Assembly: GCA_963756545.1 (NCBI GenBank)
Contig: CAVWNY010000001.1
Coordinates: forward strand, 372,001 to 436,000
Direction of reading: 5' to 3'
From: DATFDN01 sp963756545
Lineage (GTDB): Bacteria > Pseudomonadota > Alphaproteobacteria > Acetobacterales > Acetobacteraceae
DNA length: 64,000 bases
Position numbers and translations under genes: made by a program. The notes beneath the pieces are model-generated. The model ran no database searches. It was not told the DNA's origin and saw nothing but the letters and a program-made list of their open reading frames with translations. Below, piece by piece: positions 34,099-42,002 of this stretch; positions within the stretch are counted from its first letter, which is position 1; every line of letters begins with the position of its first letter.

Positions 34099-34853
34099 AG
34101 TCACGGTTCCCCGTTTCGCGCGCCGCACGTCTTACTGGCAGGGTACAAGCCATGCAACCGACCGGGGCCTATTCCCTCCGCTGCCGGGCTGCCGAACGCG
34201 GCGCCACGATGAGCAACAGGATGCAGAGCCCGATGGCGCCCCCGATCCAGGCGGTGATCGGGTAGCCCATCAGACGGACCGCCGGACGGCTGACGGCTGC
34301 GGAGGGAGCCGACGGGAGAGTGCCCTCGGCGGCCGGGGCCATCTTCAGAGTCATCTCGTTCGTGAAGTTGGTGAAGAACGTGTCGGCCAAGGACTTGGCG
34401 GTGGAATCGATCAGCCGCCCCCCGAGCTGGGCCATCTTGCCGCCGACCTGCGCCTGCACCTCGTAGGTCAGCACCGTCGCCTCGGGGCCGTCATCAGCCA
34501 GGTGGACCTTGGCGCCGCCCTTGGCGAAGCCGGCGGCGCCGCCCTGTCCGTCGCCGGAGATCGTGTAGCCGTTCGGCTCGTCGATGTCGGACAGATGCAC
34601 CTTTCCGCTGAACCGCGCGGCGATCGGTCCCATCCGCACGGCGGCGGTCGCCTCCATGTCCTGCGGCGACGTGGCCTCCAGCCGCTCGCAGCCGGGAATG
34701 CACGTCTTCAGGATCGCGGGATCGTTGAGTGCATCCCATACCACTGAGCGCGGCGCAGGAATGCGCCGTTCACCGGTCATGTCCATAGTCACGGCTCCCC
34801 GTTTCGCGCGCCGGATGTATTACTGGCAGGGTAGGATCCATGCAACCAACCGC
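33476..34853. repeat. Tandem duplication of the coxG unit including flanking promoter
   Basis: Two direct copies, about 33476-34165 and 34212-34853. From the start codons outward the copies align without gaps at an offset of 688 bases; near the 3' end the offset becomes 736 because copy 1 has a linker longer by 48 bases. The homology continues past the coxG starts through the divergent promoter and into the first four codons of the antiporter gene: copy 1 keeps ATGCAACCGACCG at 34152, a remnant of ATGCAACCAACCG at 34840. Confidence 0.9.
34169..34786 (-). CDS. CoxG/SRPBCC family protein, copy 2
   Basis: A 205-residue paralogue of the downstream coxG. By eye the first 155 residues differ at about 17 positions. 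It has the same START/SRPBCC motifs, a shorter linker and a C-terminal transmembrane helix (WIGGAIGLCILLLIVA). ATG 34786 has GGGGAG eight bases upstream and is preferred over GTG 34792. It is divergent from the CitMHS-like antiporter gene, with 53 bases between starts. Confidence 0.9.
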   Translation of the reverse strand: MDMTGERRIPAPRSVVWDALNDPAILKTCIPGCERLEATSPQDMEATAAVRMGPIAARFSGKVHLSDIDEPNGYTISGDGQGGAAGFAKGGAKVHLADDGPEATVLTYEVQAQVGGKMAQLGGRLIDSTAKSLADTFFTNFTNEMTLKMAPAAEGTLPSAPSAAVSRPAVRLMGYPITAWIGGAIGLCILLLIVAPRSAARQRRE

Positions 34854-36165
34854 CGCGCCCTTCCTCGGCCTGCCCTGGGCCGCGCCCTTCCTCGGGATGC
34901 TGCTGTCCATCGCCCTGGTCCCCATGCTGGCGCCGCGCCTCTGGCACCGGCGGATGGGCTGGGTGGCGGGATTCTGGGTGGCGACGCTGCTCGCGCCGGA
35001 GGCGGCGACCTTCGGGATCGGGGCCGCGGCGCGGGAAGCCCTGCATGCCGTCTTCGTCGAATACCTGCCGTTCGTGACGCTTCTCCTGGCTCTCTACACC
35101 GCCGCGGGCGGGGTTCTCGTCCGCGGGCTGATCTCGGGAACGCCGGGGAGCAACACCGGGCTGCTGGCCGGCGGCACCGTGCTCGCAGGCGTGATGGGCA
35201 CCACCGGCGCCTCCATGGTGCTCATCCATCCCCTGCTGCGCGCCAACGCGCATCGGCGGCGCAAGATGCATCTGGTGGCCTTCTTCATCATCCTCGTCGC
35301 CAACGCCGGCGGTGCGCTCTCCCCACTCGGCGATCCGCCGCTCTATCTCGGCTATCTGCGCGGCGTGCCGTTCTTCTGGCCTCTCCGCCACCTCGGCCCG
35401 CCGCTCGCCGTGCTCGCCGCCCTGCTGCTGGCGCTGTTCTACGCCACCGATCGCGTGCTGGCGCGGCGCGAGCCCGCCGCCCCGCCGCGCGAGCGGCTGC
35501 ATGTCCGGGGATGGCACAACGCTGCGCTGATCCTCGTGGTCCTCGGCATGGTTCTGGCGCAGGAGCGGATCACGGGCACGCTGGTGTTGGCGGGCCAGGC
35601 GATCCCGACGGCCCGGATCATCGCGGTCCTGGTCTTCCTGGCGGTCACATGCGCCTCGGCGATCAGCACGCCCCGCGCCGTGCATCAGGCCAACGACTTC
35701 TCGTGGCATCCGATGGTCGAGGTGGCGCTGCTCTTCATCGCCATCTTCATCACGATCGCGCCGGTCCTGCGGATGCTGGAGGCCGGTCCATCCGGCCCGT
35801 TCGCCCCGCTGCTGGCGGTGTTGCGCGACGACCGGGGAAACCCCCTGCCGGCCGCGTTCTTCTGGCTGACCGGTTCGCTCTCCGCGTTCCTCGACAATGC
35901 CCCCACCTACCTGGTCTTCTTCGGCATGGCGGATGTCCGGCCGGCGGCGCTCGGCGGCGCACGGAATCTGGTGCTGGAGGCATTGTCGGCAGGCGCGGTG
36001 TTCTTCGGCGCGCTGACCTATATCGGCAACGCGCCGAACATGATGCTCCGTGCCATCGCCTCGCATCGCGGCGTCCCGATGCCGGGCTTCTTCGGCTTCA
36101 CCGCCATCGTCGCGGTGGTGCTTCTGCCCGCGTTCGCGGTACTGACGGCGCTGTTCTTCCGCTGA
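34840..36165 (+). CDS. CitMHS-like sodium:proton antiporter
   Basis: A 441-residue inner-membrane protein with about ten to twelve hydrophobic segments. It matches the CitMHS_2 group of the ion transporter superfamily: LPFVTLLLALYTAAGGV, NAGGALSPLGDPPLYLGYL, SAFLDNAPTYLVFFGMA and ALTYIGNAPNMMLRA, the last two being paired re-entrant-loop motifs. These proteins are usually annotated as Na+/H+ antiporters; citrate or other anion transport is an alternative. Its first codons were included in the coxG duplication. Confidence 0.87.
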   Translation: MQPTAAPFLGLPWAAPFLGMLLSIALVPMLAPRLWHRRMGWVAGFWVATLLAPEAATFGIGAAAREALHAVFVEYLPFVTLLLALYTAAGGVLVRGLISGTPGSNTGLLAGGTVLAGVMGTTGASMVLIHPLLRANAHRRRKMHLVAFFIILVANAGGALSPLGDPPLYLGYLRGVPFFWPLRHLGPPLAVLAALLLALFYATDRVLARREPAAPPRERLHVRGWHNAALILVVLGMVLAQERITGTLVLAGQAIPTARIIAVLVFLAVTCASAISTPRAVHQANDFSWHPMVEVALLFIAIFITIAPVLRMLEAGPSGPFAPLLAVLRDDRGNPLPAAFFWLTGSLSAFLDNAPTYLVFFGMADVRPAALGGARNLVLEALSAGAVFFGALTYIGNAPNMMLRAIASHRGVPMPGFFGFTAIVAVVLLPAFAVLTALFFR

Positions 36166-36210
36166 CGCATGAGCTATGGCGCAGCCGCCCTCCGTGGGGA
36201 GATCGTCCAT

Positions 36211-37134
36211 ATGACCTATCTCGTCGCCGCCGACCTGCCGACCGAGCCCGCGGGGGATCGCCTGCGCGCGCTGCTCGCCCGCCCGGGGATCGTGCAGATG
36301 CCGGGCGCGCAGAACGGGCAAGCCGCGCTCCAGGCCAAGGCCGCCGGGTTCGAGGCGCTCTACCTGTCCGGCGCGGCGATGTCGGCGCAGATGGGCCTGC
36401 CCGACCTGGGCGTGATCACGGTAGACGATGTGTGCTTCTACATCCGCCAGGTTGCGCGCGCCTCGGGGCTCCCCGTCTTGGTGGACGGCGACACCGGCTA
36501 TGGCGAGGCGCTGAACGTGATGCACATGGTCCGCGCCTTCGAGGATTCGGGCGCCGCCGGCGTGCACATCGAGGACCAGTTGCTGCCCAAGAAATGCGGG
36601 CACCTGAACGACAAGAAGCTGGCCGACGCACACGACATGGCCGCCAAGGTCGCCGCCGCCCGGCGCGCCCGCCGCCACCTGGTCGTCATCGCGCGGACCG
36701 ACGCGGCGGCGAGCGAGGGCATGGACGGGGCGGTCGGGCGCGCCAAGCTCTATCTGGAGGCGGGCGCCGACGCGATCTTCCCCGAGGCGCTGGTCAACGC
36801 CAAGATGTTCCGCGAGTTCGCCCGCCGTGTCGATGCGCCGCTGCTCGCCAACATGACCGAGTTCGGCCGCACGCCGTTCTTCACGGCGAGCGAGTTCGAG
36901 GCGATGGGGTACCGAATGGTGATCTGGCCGGTCAGCGCCATGCGCGTCGCCAACAAGGCGCAGGAGGAACTATACGCGGCGATCCGGCGCGACGGCGGCA
37001 CACACAGGATGATCGACCGGATGCAAACTCGCGGCGAGCTTTACGCCACGATCGGCTATCACGACTACGAGGCGCTGGACGCCTCCATCGTGAAGACCGT
37101 GATTCCCCGAGGGATGCCGCAGCGGGATCAGTAA
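36211..37134 (+). CDS. prpB: Methylisocitrate lyase
   Basis: A 307-residue PEP mutase/isocitrate lyase superfamily enzyme. The active-site signature LLPKKCGHLNDKK has Cys129; LVDGDTGYGEALNV and VIARTDAAASEG complete the site. PrpB splits 2-methylisocitrate to pyruvate and succinate in the methylcitrate cycle of propionate use. ATG 36211 has GGGGAG nine bases upstream and gives the family length; an earlier in-frame ATG at 36169 lacks one. No prpC or prpD is nearby. Confidence 0.92.
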   Translation: MTYLVAADLPTEPAGDRLRALLARPGIVQMPGAQNGQAALQAKAAGFEALYLSGAAMSAQMGLPDLGVITVDDVCFYIRQVARASGLPVLVDGDTGYGEALNVMHMVRAFEDSGAAGVHIEDQLLPKKCGHLNDKKLADAHDMAAKVAAARRARRHLVVIARTDAAASEGMDGAVGRAKLYLEAGADAIFPEALVNAKMFREFARRVDAPLLANMTEFGRTPFFTASEFEAMGYRMVIWPVSAMRVANKAQEELYAAIRRDGGTHRMIDRMQTRGELYATIGYHDYEALDASIVKTVIPRGMPQRDQ

Positions 37135-37154
37135 CACCGATGACCCTAACTCCT

Positions 37155-37263
37155 GACCCGTTTTCCGTCATGCCCGCGAAAGCGGACCTCTTGGCCCGCG
37201 AGCACCAGATTCCGTGTCGTGCGCACTGGATTCCCGCTTTCGCGGGAATGACGGGCACGGGTC
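37155..37263. repeat. Intergenic inverted repeat between prpB and the deacetylase-like gene
   Basis: Arms of 21 bases with one mismatch pair 37165-37185 with 37234-37254 (CCGTCATGCCCGCGAAAGCGG with its complement), and short outer arms pair GACCCG with CGGGTC. It resembles the CGTCATTCCCGCGAAAGCGGG-type element widespread in alphaproteobacteria and could form a long hairpin in the mRNA. Confidence 0.8.
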
Positions 37264-37298
37264 GGGACAAAGGGCTGCTCGTATAAGTCAGCCCCGTC

Positions 37299-38417
37299 AT
37301 GATCCCCCGCCCGCTCTACATCGGCAGTGAGATCTACCGAAATTCGAGCTACGGGCCGAAGCACCCCCTGGCGGTGCCGCGGGTCTCCACCTGCACCGAC
37401 CTCTGCCGCGCGCTCGACTGGCTGCCGGACGCGGCCTATGTCGAGGCGCCGCTGGCGAGCGATGCGGCGCTGGCACGCTTCCACGACCCGGGTTATCTGG
37501 CCGCGCTGCACCGCGCCGAGGCGGCGCAGGCGCTCGGCGCGCCGGAACGCATGCGCTACGGCATCGGCGCCGGGGGCAACCCGATCTATCGCGAGGTGTT
37601 CCGTCGCCCGGCGATTTCGGCCGGCGGCGTGATGCTGGCGGCGCGGCTGACCCAACACGGGGGCATCGTGCATTGTCCGGGCGGGGGCACGCATCACGGC
37701 CGGCGCGACCGGGCCGCGGGGTTCTGTTTTCTCAATGACTGCGTGCTGGGATTGTTGGCCTGGCTCGACCAGGGGCTCGACAACGTCGTCTACCTCGACA
37801 TCGACGCCCATCACGGCGACGGCGTGCAGGACGCCTTCGCCGACGACGAGCGCGTGCTGACCATCAGCATCCACGAGGCCGGTCGCTGGCCGTTCACCGG
37901 CGGCGCCGAGGATCGCGCGGGCGGGGCTGCGCGCAACATGCCGGTGCCGGCGGGCTGCAACGACAGCGAGTTCTTGTATTTGCTCGAAAACGCCGTGCTG
38001 CCGCTGATCCGCGCCCGCCGCCCGCAGGCGATCATGGTGCAGGCCGGCGCCGACGCGCTGGAGGAAGACCCGCTGGCCCGCCTGTCGCTGTCCAACAACG
38101 CGCATGTCGCGACCGTCGCCGCGATCATGGCTCTCACGCAGCGCCTGATCGTGCTCGGCGGGGGCGGTTATAACCCGTGGACGGTCGGGCGCTGCTGGGC
38201 GGGCATCTGGGCGACGCTCAACGCCCTGCCTGTCCCCGAGCGCCTGCCCGCCGCCGCCGAGGCGCTGCTGCGCGCGCTCCGCTTCGACCGCGCCGCCGGC
38301 CGCGACCCGCCGACGCACTGGTTCACCACCTTGCGCGACCGGCCCCGGCCCGGGCCGGTGCGCGAGGCGGTGCGCCGGCTCGCCGCGATGACCCTTCAGG
38401 AAAGGCTGCCCGCATGA
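37299..38417 (+). CDS. Histone deacetylase-like amidohydrolase (AcuC family)
   Basis: A 372-residue zinc-dependent deacetylase-superfamily protein. The active site shows CPGGGTHHGRRDRAAGFC with the His pair 132-133, and the zinc-binding YLDIDAHHGDGVQ with Asp169 and His171. The IVLGGGGYN motif near the C-terminus is also conserved. Bacterial members remove acetyl groups from proteins such as acetyl-CoA synthetase (AcuC), acetylpolyamines or small amides. The substrate is not known. Its stop overlaps the start of the DUF192 gene in ATGA. Confidence 0.92.
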   Translation: MIPRPLYIGSEIYRNSSYGPKHPLAVPRVSTCTDLCRALDWLPDAAYVEAPLASDAALARFHDPGYLAALHRAEAAQALGAPERMRYGIGAGGNPIYREVFRRPAISAGGVMLAARLTQHGGIVHCPGGGTHHGRRDRAAGFCFLNDCVLGLLAWLDQGLDNVVYLDIDAHHGDGVQDAFADDERVLTISIHEAGRWPFTGGAEDRAGGAARNMPVPAGCNDSEFLYLLENAVLPLIRARRPQAIMVQAGADALEEDPLARLSLSNNAHVATVAAIMALTQRLIVLGGGGYNPWTVGRCWAGIWATLNALPVPERLPAAAEALLRALRFDRAAGRDPPTHWFTTLRDRPRPGPVREAVRRLAAMTLQERLPA

Positions 38418-38896
38418 ACCACCGCACGCTGTTCTTTCTGCTCGCGACCGTTCCCGCCCTGGTGCTGGCCGCGCAGGCGCAGGAGCCCACGGCGGCGCAG
38501 CCCGAGCTGCCGAAGGAGCGGCTCACCATCGTCACCAAGGGCGGGCAGCAACATCCCTTCGACGTGGAACTGGCACGCACGCCGGCGCAGCAGACCGTCG
38601 GCGAGATGTTTCGCACGAGCATCCCCCCCGATGGCGGGATGCTGTTCGTCTGGCCGGCGCCGCAGGAAAGCCAGATGTGGATGCGCAACACGCTGGTGCC
38701 GCTCGACATGGTGTTCATCGACGCCGACGGCACGATCCGCCGGATCGCCGAGGACACCGTGCCGCAGAGCCTGCGTGTGATCGACAGCGGCGGGCCGGTC
38801 GCCGCGACACTGGAACTGGCGGGCGGCACGACGGCGCGCCTGGGGATTACGGTCGGCGACAAGGTGATCGGTCCGCAATTCCATACCGCCGGATAG
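38414..38896 (+). CDS. DUF192 family secreted protein
   Basis: A 160-residue protein with an N-terminal signal peptide (cleavage after AQA) and the DUF192 core: DVELARTPAQQTVGEMFR, MLFVWPAPQESQMWMRNTLVPLDMVFID and IDSGGPVAATLELAGG. This small beta-barrel family is widespread and has no settled function. It is in the periplasm and coupled to the deacetylase-like gene by ATGA. Confidence 0.9.
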   Translation: MNHRTLFFLLATVPALVLAAQAQEPTAAQPELPKERLTIVTKGGQQHPFDVELARTPAQQTVGEMFRTSIPPDGGMLFVWPAPQESQMWMRNTLVPLDMVFIDADGTIRRIAEDTVPQSLRVIDSGGPVAATLELAGGTTARLGITVGDKVIGPQFHTAG

Positions 38897-38947
38897 GCTT
38901 GCGGATCGGCCCCGCTCCCCATACGGTCCGGCGCGATCCCAGTCCGG

Positions 38948-39024
38948 CGGGGCGTGGCGCAGCCTGGTAGCGCGCGTGCTTTGGGTGCATGAGGCCGCCG
39001 GTTCGAATCCGGCCGCCCCGACCA
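38948..39024 (+). tRNA. tRNA-Pro (UGG)
   Basis: A 77-base cloverleaf with a paired acceptor stem CGGGGCG/CGCCCCG, a D arm beginning TGGCGCAGCCTGGTAGCGC, an anticodon loop TTTGGGT giving UGG, and the T arm with GGTTCGAATCC. The discriminator base is A and the 3' CCA is encoded. UGG reads proline codons. Confidence 0.97.
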
Positions 39025-39050
39025 GACCGTTAATGAGCAACAGGACCGCC

Positions 39051-39356
39051 ATGCGCGCGCGCATCTATCAGCCGCCCAAGAACGCGATGCAGTCGGGCCG
39101 CGCCGGTACCGACATGTGGGTGCTGGAGTTCGAGCCGAACGCCCCGCAGCGGCCGGATCCGCTGATGGGCTGGATCGGCAGCACCGACACGTTGGCGCAG
39201 GTGCATCTGCATTTCCCGACCCGCGAGGAGGCGGTGTCGTATGCCGAGAAGCAAGGCATCCCCTACGACGTGGAGCTGCCGCATCACCGGCGCGTGAAGC
39301 CCAAGGCGTACGCGGAAAACTTTGCGTACGGCAGGCGGGAGTTGTGGACGCACTGA
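39051..39356 (+). CDS. NDUFS4-like NADH:ubiquinone oxidoreductase accessory subunit
   Basis: A 101-residue ETC_C1_NDUFA4 family protein, the alphaproteobacterial relative of mitochondrial complex I subunit NDUFS4. Diagnostic parts: MRARIYQPPKNAMQSG, WVLEFEPNAP, DPLMGWIGSTDT, and HRRVKPKAYAENFAYGR. It supports assembly or stability of complex I in the membrane arm-peripheral arm junction. ATG 39051 has AGGA five bases upstream; 39033 is an alternative. It begins 26 bases after tRNA-Pro and may share its promoter. Confidence 0.93.
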   Translation: MRARIYQPPKNAMQSGRAGTDMWVLEFEPNAPQRPDPLMGWIGSTDTLAQVHLHFPTREEAVSYAEKQGIPYDVELPHHRRVKPKAYAENFAYGRRELWTH

Positions 39357-39359
39357 TCG

Positions 39360-40259
39360 TCAGGCCGAGCCCGGCTTCTCCGGCAGCTCGATCCCGGTCA
39401 GCGCCTGGAACACGCGGATAACGGACGAGTCATCCTTGCCGCCCCATCCCGCCGCGGCGGTGGCGAGGAAAAGCTGGTGCGCGCAGGCGGCCAGCGGCAG
39501 CGGGAACGACAGGGCGCGCGCCTGATCGAGCACGATGCCCAGATCCTTGACGAAGATGCTCGCCGCCGACCGCGGCTGGTCGTCGCCGTCCAGGATGTGC
39601 GGCACCCGGTTCTGCCACATCCACGAATTGCCGGCCGAGGCCGAGATCACGTCGTAGAGCGTGCGCGGATCGGCCCCGGCGCGGATGCCGAGTGCCAGCG
39701 CCTCGGCCGCCACCGCGATATGCACGCCGGCGAGGAGCTGGTTCACCATCTTCACGGTACTGCCGATGCCGGCCTGATCGCCCAGGCGGAACACCTTGCC
39801 GGCGATCGCGTCCAGGACCGGCGCCGCGCGCGCGAACGCCTCCGGCGCACCCGAGCCCATCACCGTCATCGTCCCGGCCTCCGCCCCGACGCGTCCGCCG
39901 GACACCGGCGCGTCGAGCATCAGCAGGCCCGCCGCGTTCAGCCGCTCCTCCATCGCGCGGGCGAAGGCGGGCGCGACGGTGGCGGCGCAGATCACCACGG
40001 CGCCGCGCGCGAGATGCGGCACGCAGCCCGCCGGGCCGAACAGCACGTCCTCCTCCTGCGCGCCGTTCACCACCAGGACAAGCACGGCCTCCAGCCCCGC
40101 CAGCTCGGCGGGCGCGGCGACCGCCCGGCCGCCCGCTTGCGCGAATTCGGCCCGCGCCGCCTCGCGCACGTCGCAGCCGGTCACCGCGTGGCCCTTCGCC
40201 AGCAGGTTGCGGGCCGCGCCCATGCCCATCGTCCCGAGCCCGATCACGCCGACCTTCAT
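39360..40259 (-). CDS. Beta-hydroxyacid dehydrogenase, L-threonate dehydrogenase-like
   Basis: A 299-residue 3-hydroxyisobutyrate dehydrogenase superfamily protein. The NAD-binding loop is IGLGTMGMG, the substrate loop DAPVSGGRVGAEAGTM, and the catalytic Lys is in VKMVNQLLAGVH. The motif LVVNGAQ is typical of the L-threonate dehydrogenase (LtnD) branch, as opposed to tartronate semialdehyde reductases. No LtnA/LtnI/LtnT partners are near. It follows proline iminopeptidase on the same strand. Confidence 0.87.
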   Translation of the reverse strand: MKVGVIGLGTMGMGAARNLLAKGHAVTGCDVREAARAEFAQAGGRAVAAPAELAGLEAVLVLVVNGAQEEDVLFGPAGCVPHLARGAVVICAATVAPAFARAMEERLNAAGLLMLDAPVSGGRVGAEAGTMTVMGSGAPEAFARAAPVLDAIAGKVFRLGDQAGIGSTVKMVNQLLAGVHIAVAAEALALGIRAGADPRTLYDVISASAGNSWMWQNRVPHILDGDDQPRSAASIFVKDLGIVLDQARALSFPLPLAACAHQLFLATAAAGWGGKDDSSVIRVFQALTGIELPEKPGSA

Positions 40260-40283
40260 CGCACGCTCCTATTGTTGGCTGGT

Positions 40284-41234
40284 TCAGCGTCCCACCCGGA
40301 ACCGCTCGACCGCGGCCACCAGCGCGCGGCGCACCCCCGGCTCCAGCGCCGAGTGGCCGGCGTCCGGCACCAGGGTCAGCCGCGCGGCGGGCCAATGCGC
40401 GGCCAGGTCGAAGGCGGTGCGGGGTGGGCAGATCATGTCGTAGCGGCCCTGCACGATCTCGGCCGGGATATGCCCGATGCGGTCCATGTGGGCGAGCAGC
40501 CCGCCCGGCGGCAGGAAAAGATTGTGCGCGAAATAATGCGCCTCGATCCGCGCGAGGCCGAGCGCCGTGCGGTCCTGCGCGAACGAGGTGACGGTGTCGG
40601 GGCTGGGCAGCAGGGTGCTGCACGAGCCCTCGTAGACCGACCAGGCGCGCGCCGCGGGCATGTGGGTAGCCGGGTCCGGATCGGTCAGCCGGCGCAGATA
40701 GCCGTCCAGCACGTCGGCGCGCTCGGCCTCGGGCAGGAAGTTCACGAAGTTCGCGTGCGCGTCGGGAAAGATGGCGCGTACGCCGTTCAGGAACCAGTCC
40801 ACCTCGTCGGCCCGGCCCAGGAACACGCCGCGCAGCACGCAGGAGAGCACCCGCTCGGGATGGGCCTGCGCATAGGCGAGCGCCAAGGTGGAGCCCCAGG
40901 ATCCGCCGAACAGCATCCACCGCTCGATGCCGAGATGCCGGCGCAAGGTCTCGATGTCGCCCACGAGGTCGGCGGTGGTGTTCTGGGCGAGGCTGCCGAG
41001 CGGGCGGGAGCGGCCGGCCCCGCGCTGGTCGAAGATCACCACGCGCCAGATGTCCGGATCGAAGAAGCGCCGATGCACCGCCCCGGCCCCGGCGCCGGGG
41101 CCGCCGTGCAGAAAGAGCACGGGGCGCCCGCGCGGGCTGCCGACCTGCTCCCAATACATGACATGCCCGGCCGGGAGCGGCAGATAGCCGGTCTCGAACG
41201 GGCCGATCTCGGGGAACAGGTCGCCGCGGGGCAT
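40284..41234 (-). CDS. pip: Proline iminopeptidase
   Basis: A 316-residue alpha/beta hydrolase that removes N-terminal proline from peptides. The oxyanion loop is FLHGGPGAGA, the nucleophile elbow GGSWGSTLAL (Ser112) and the catalytic His lies in PDAGHSALEP. The frame is open for 160 codons upstream, but ATG 41234 (PRGDLFPEIGPFETG) gives the standard N-terminus and length. It is divergent from gmhA. Confidence 0.93.
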   Translation of the reverse strand: MPRGDLFPEIGPFETGYLPLPAGHVMYWEQVGSPRGRPVLFLHGGPGAGAGAVHRRFFDPDIWRVVIFDQRGAGRSRPLGSLAQNTTADLVGDIETLRRHLGIERWMLFGGSWGSTLALAYAQAHPERVLSCVLRGVFLGRADEVDWFLNGVRAIFPDAHANFVNFLPEAERADVLDGYLRRLTDPDPATHMPAARAWSVYEGSCSTLLPSPDTVTSFAQDRTALGLARIEAHYFAHNLFLPPGGLLAHMDRIGHIPAEIVQGRYDMICPPRTAFDLAAHWPAARLTLVPDAGHSALEPGVRRALVAAVERFRVGR

Positions 41235-41311
41235 GATGCGCGTGATGGTATAGACAACGCCCGGCGCGCGGAACAGAGCGGGCGCGAATCCGCTTGCCCC
41301 ATGGCCTCGCG

Positions 41312-41962
41312 GTGATAGAACCCGAGGCCAGCATCGAGCACCGATCCGTGAGCGCAGGCCCGACCGACGATCCCGCCGCCTATCTGGCCCGCTCCGCCGC
41401 CGCGATGGCCGAGCTGGCGCAAGACCGCGTGGCCCGGCAGGTGCTGGAGAGCATGGCCGGCGCGACGTGCGCGGCGATGCGCGCCGGCGGCAAGCTGATG
41501 ATCGCCGGCAACGGCGGCAGCGCGGGCGATTCCCAGCACATCGCCGCCGAGTTCGTCGGCCGCCTGATGTACGATCGCCCGCCGCTGCCCGCGCTGGCGC
41601 TGACGGTGGACGGTTCGGTGCTGACCGCGACCGGCAACGACTATGGGTTCGAGCATGTGTTCGCCCGTCAGGTGGTCGCCCTCGGGCGTGCGGGCGACGT
41701 GCTGCTGGGGATTTCCACATCGGGGCAATCGCCCAACGTGCTGCGCGCGCTGGAGGCGGCGCGGACGAACGGCCTGCGCTGCCTCGGGTTCACCGGGCGC
41801 GACGGCGGCGCGATGGCGGAGCGGTGCGAACTGCTGTTCCGCGCGCCCGCGGAGGAGACGGCGATCGTGCAGCAGTTGCACATCACCGGTGGGCACGTGT
41901 TTTGCGCGCTGGTGGAGCGGGCGATGTTTCCGGTTCCCCCTCATCGTCATGGCCGGAGTTGA
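41312..41962 (+). CDS. gmhA: Phosphoheptose isomerase (SIS domain)
   Basis: A SIS-domain protein of about 216 residues. LMIAGNGGSAGDSQHIAAEFVGR and LLGISTSGQSPNVL are the GmhA signatures; TATGNDYGFEHVFARQV completes the site. GmhA converts sedoheptulose 7-phosphate to D-glycero-D-manno-heptose 7-phosphate for LPS core or S-layer glycans. The start is uncertain: TTG 41294, GTG 41312 or GTG 41348. The last residues and stop come from a palindromic-repeat-like sequence (GTCATGGCCGGAGTTGATC). No other heptose genes are here. Confidence 0.9.
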   Translation: MIEPEASIEHRSVSAGPTDDPAAYLARSAAAMAELAQDRVARQVLESMAGATCAAMRAGGKLMIAGNGGSAGDSQHIAAEFVGRLMYDRPPLPALALTVDGSVLTATGNDYGFEHVFARQVVALGRAGDVLLGISTSGQSPNVLRALEAARTNGLRCLGFTGRDGGAMAERCELLFRAPAEETAIVQQLHITGGHVFCALVERAMFPVPPHRHGRS

Positions 41963-42002
41963 TCCAGGATTTGATCCGGTCTCGGGTGCACTGGACAGCC
42001 GA

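Noticed and set aside
36169..36210. Upstream ATG of prpB
   Set aside because: No Shine-Dalgarno, and the product would be longer than usual; ATG 36211 is better supported.
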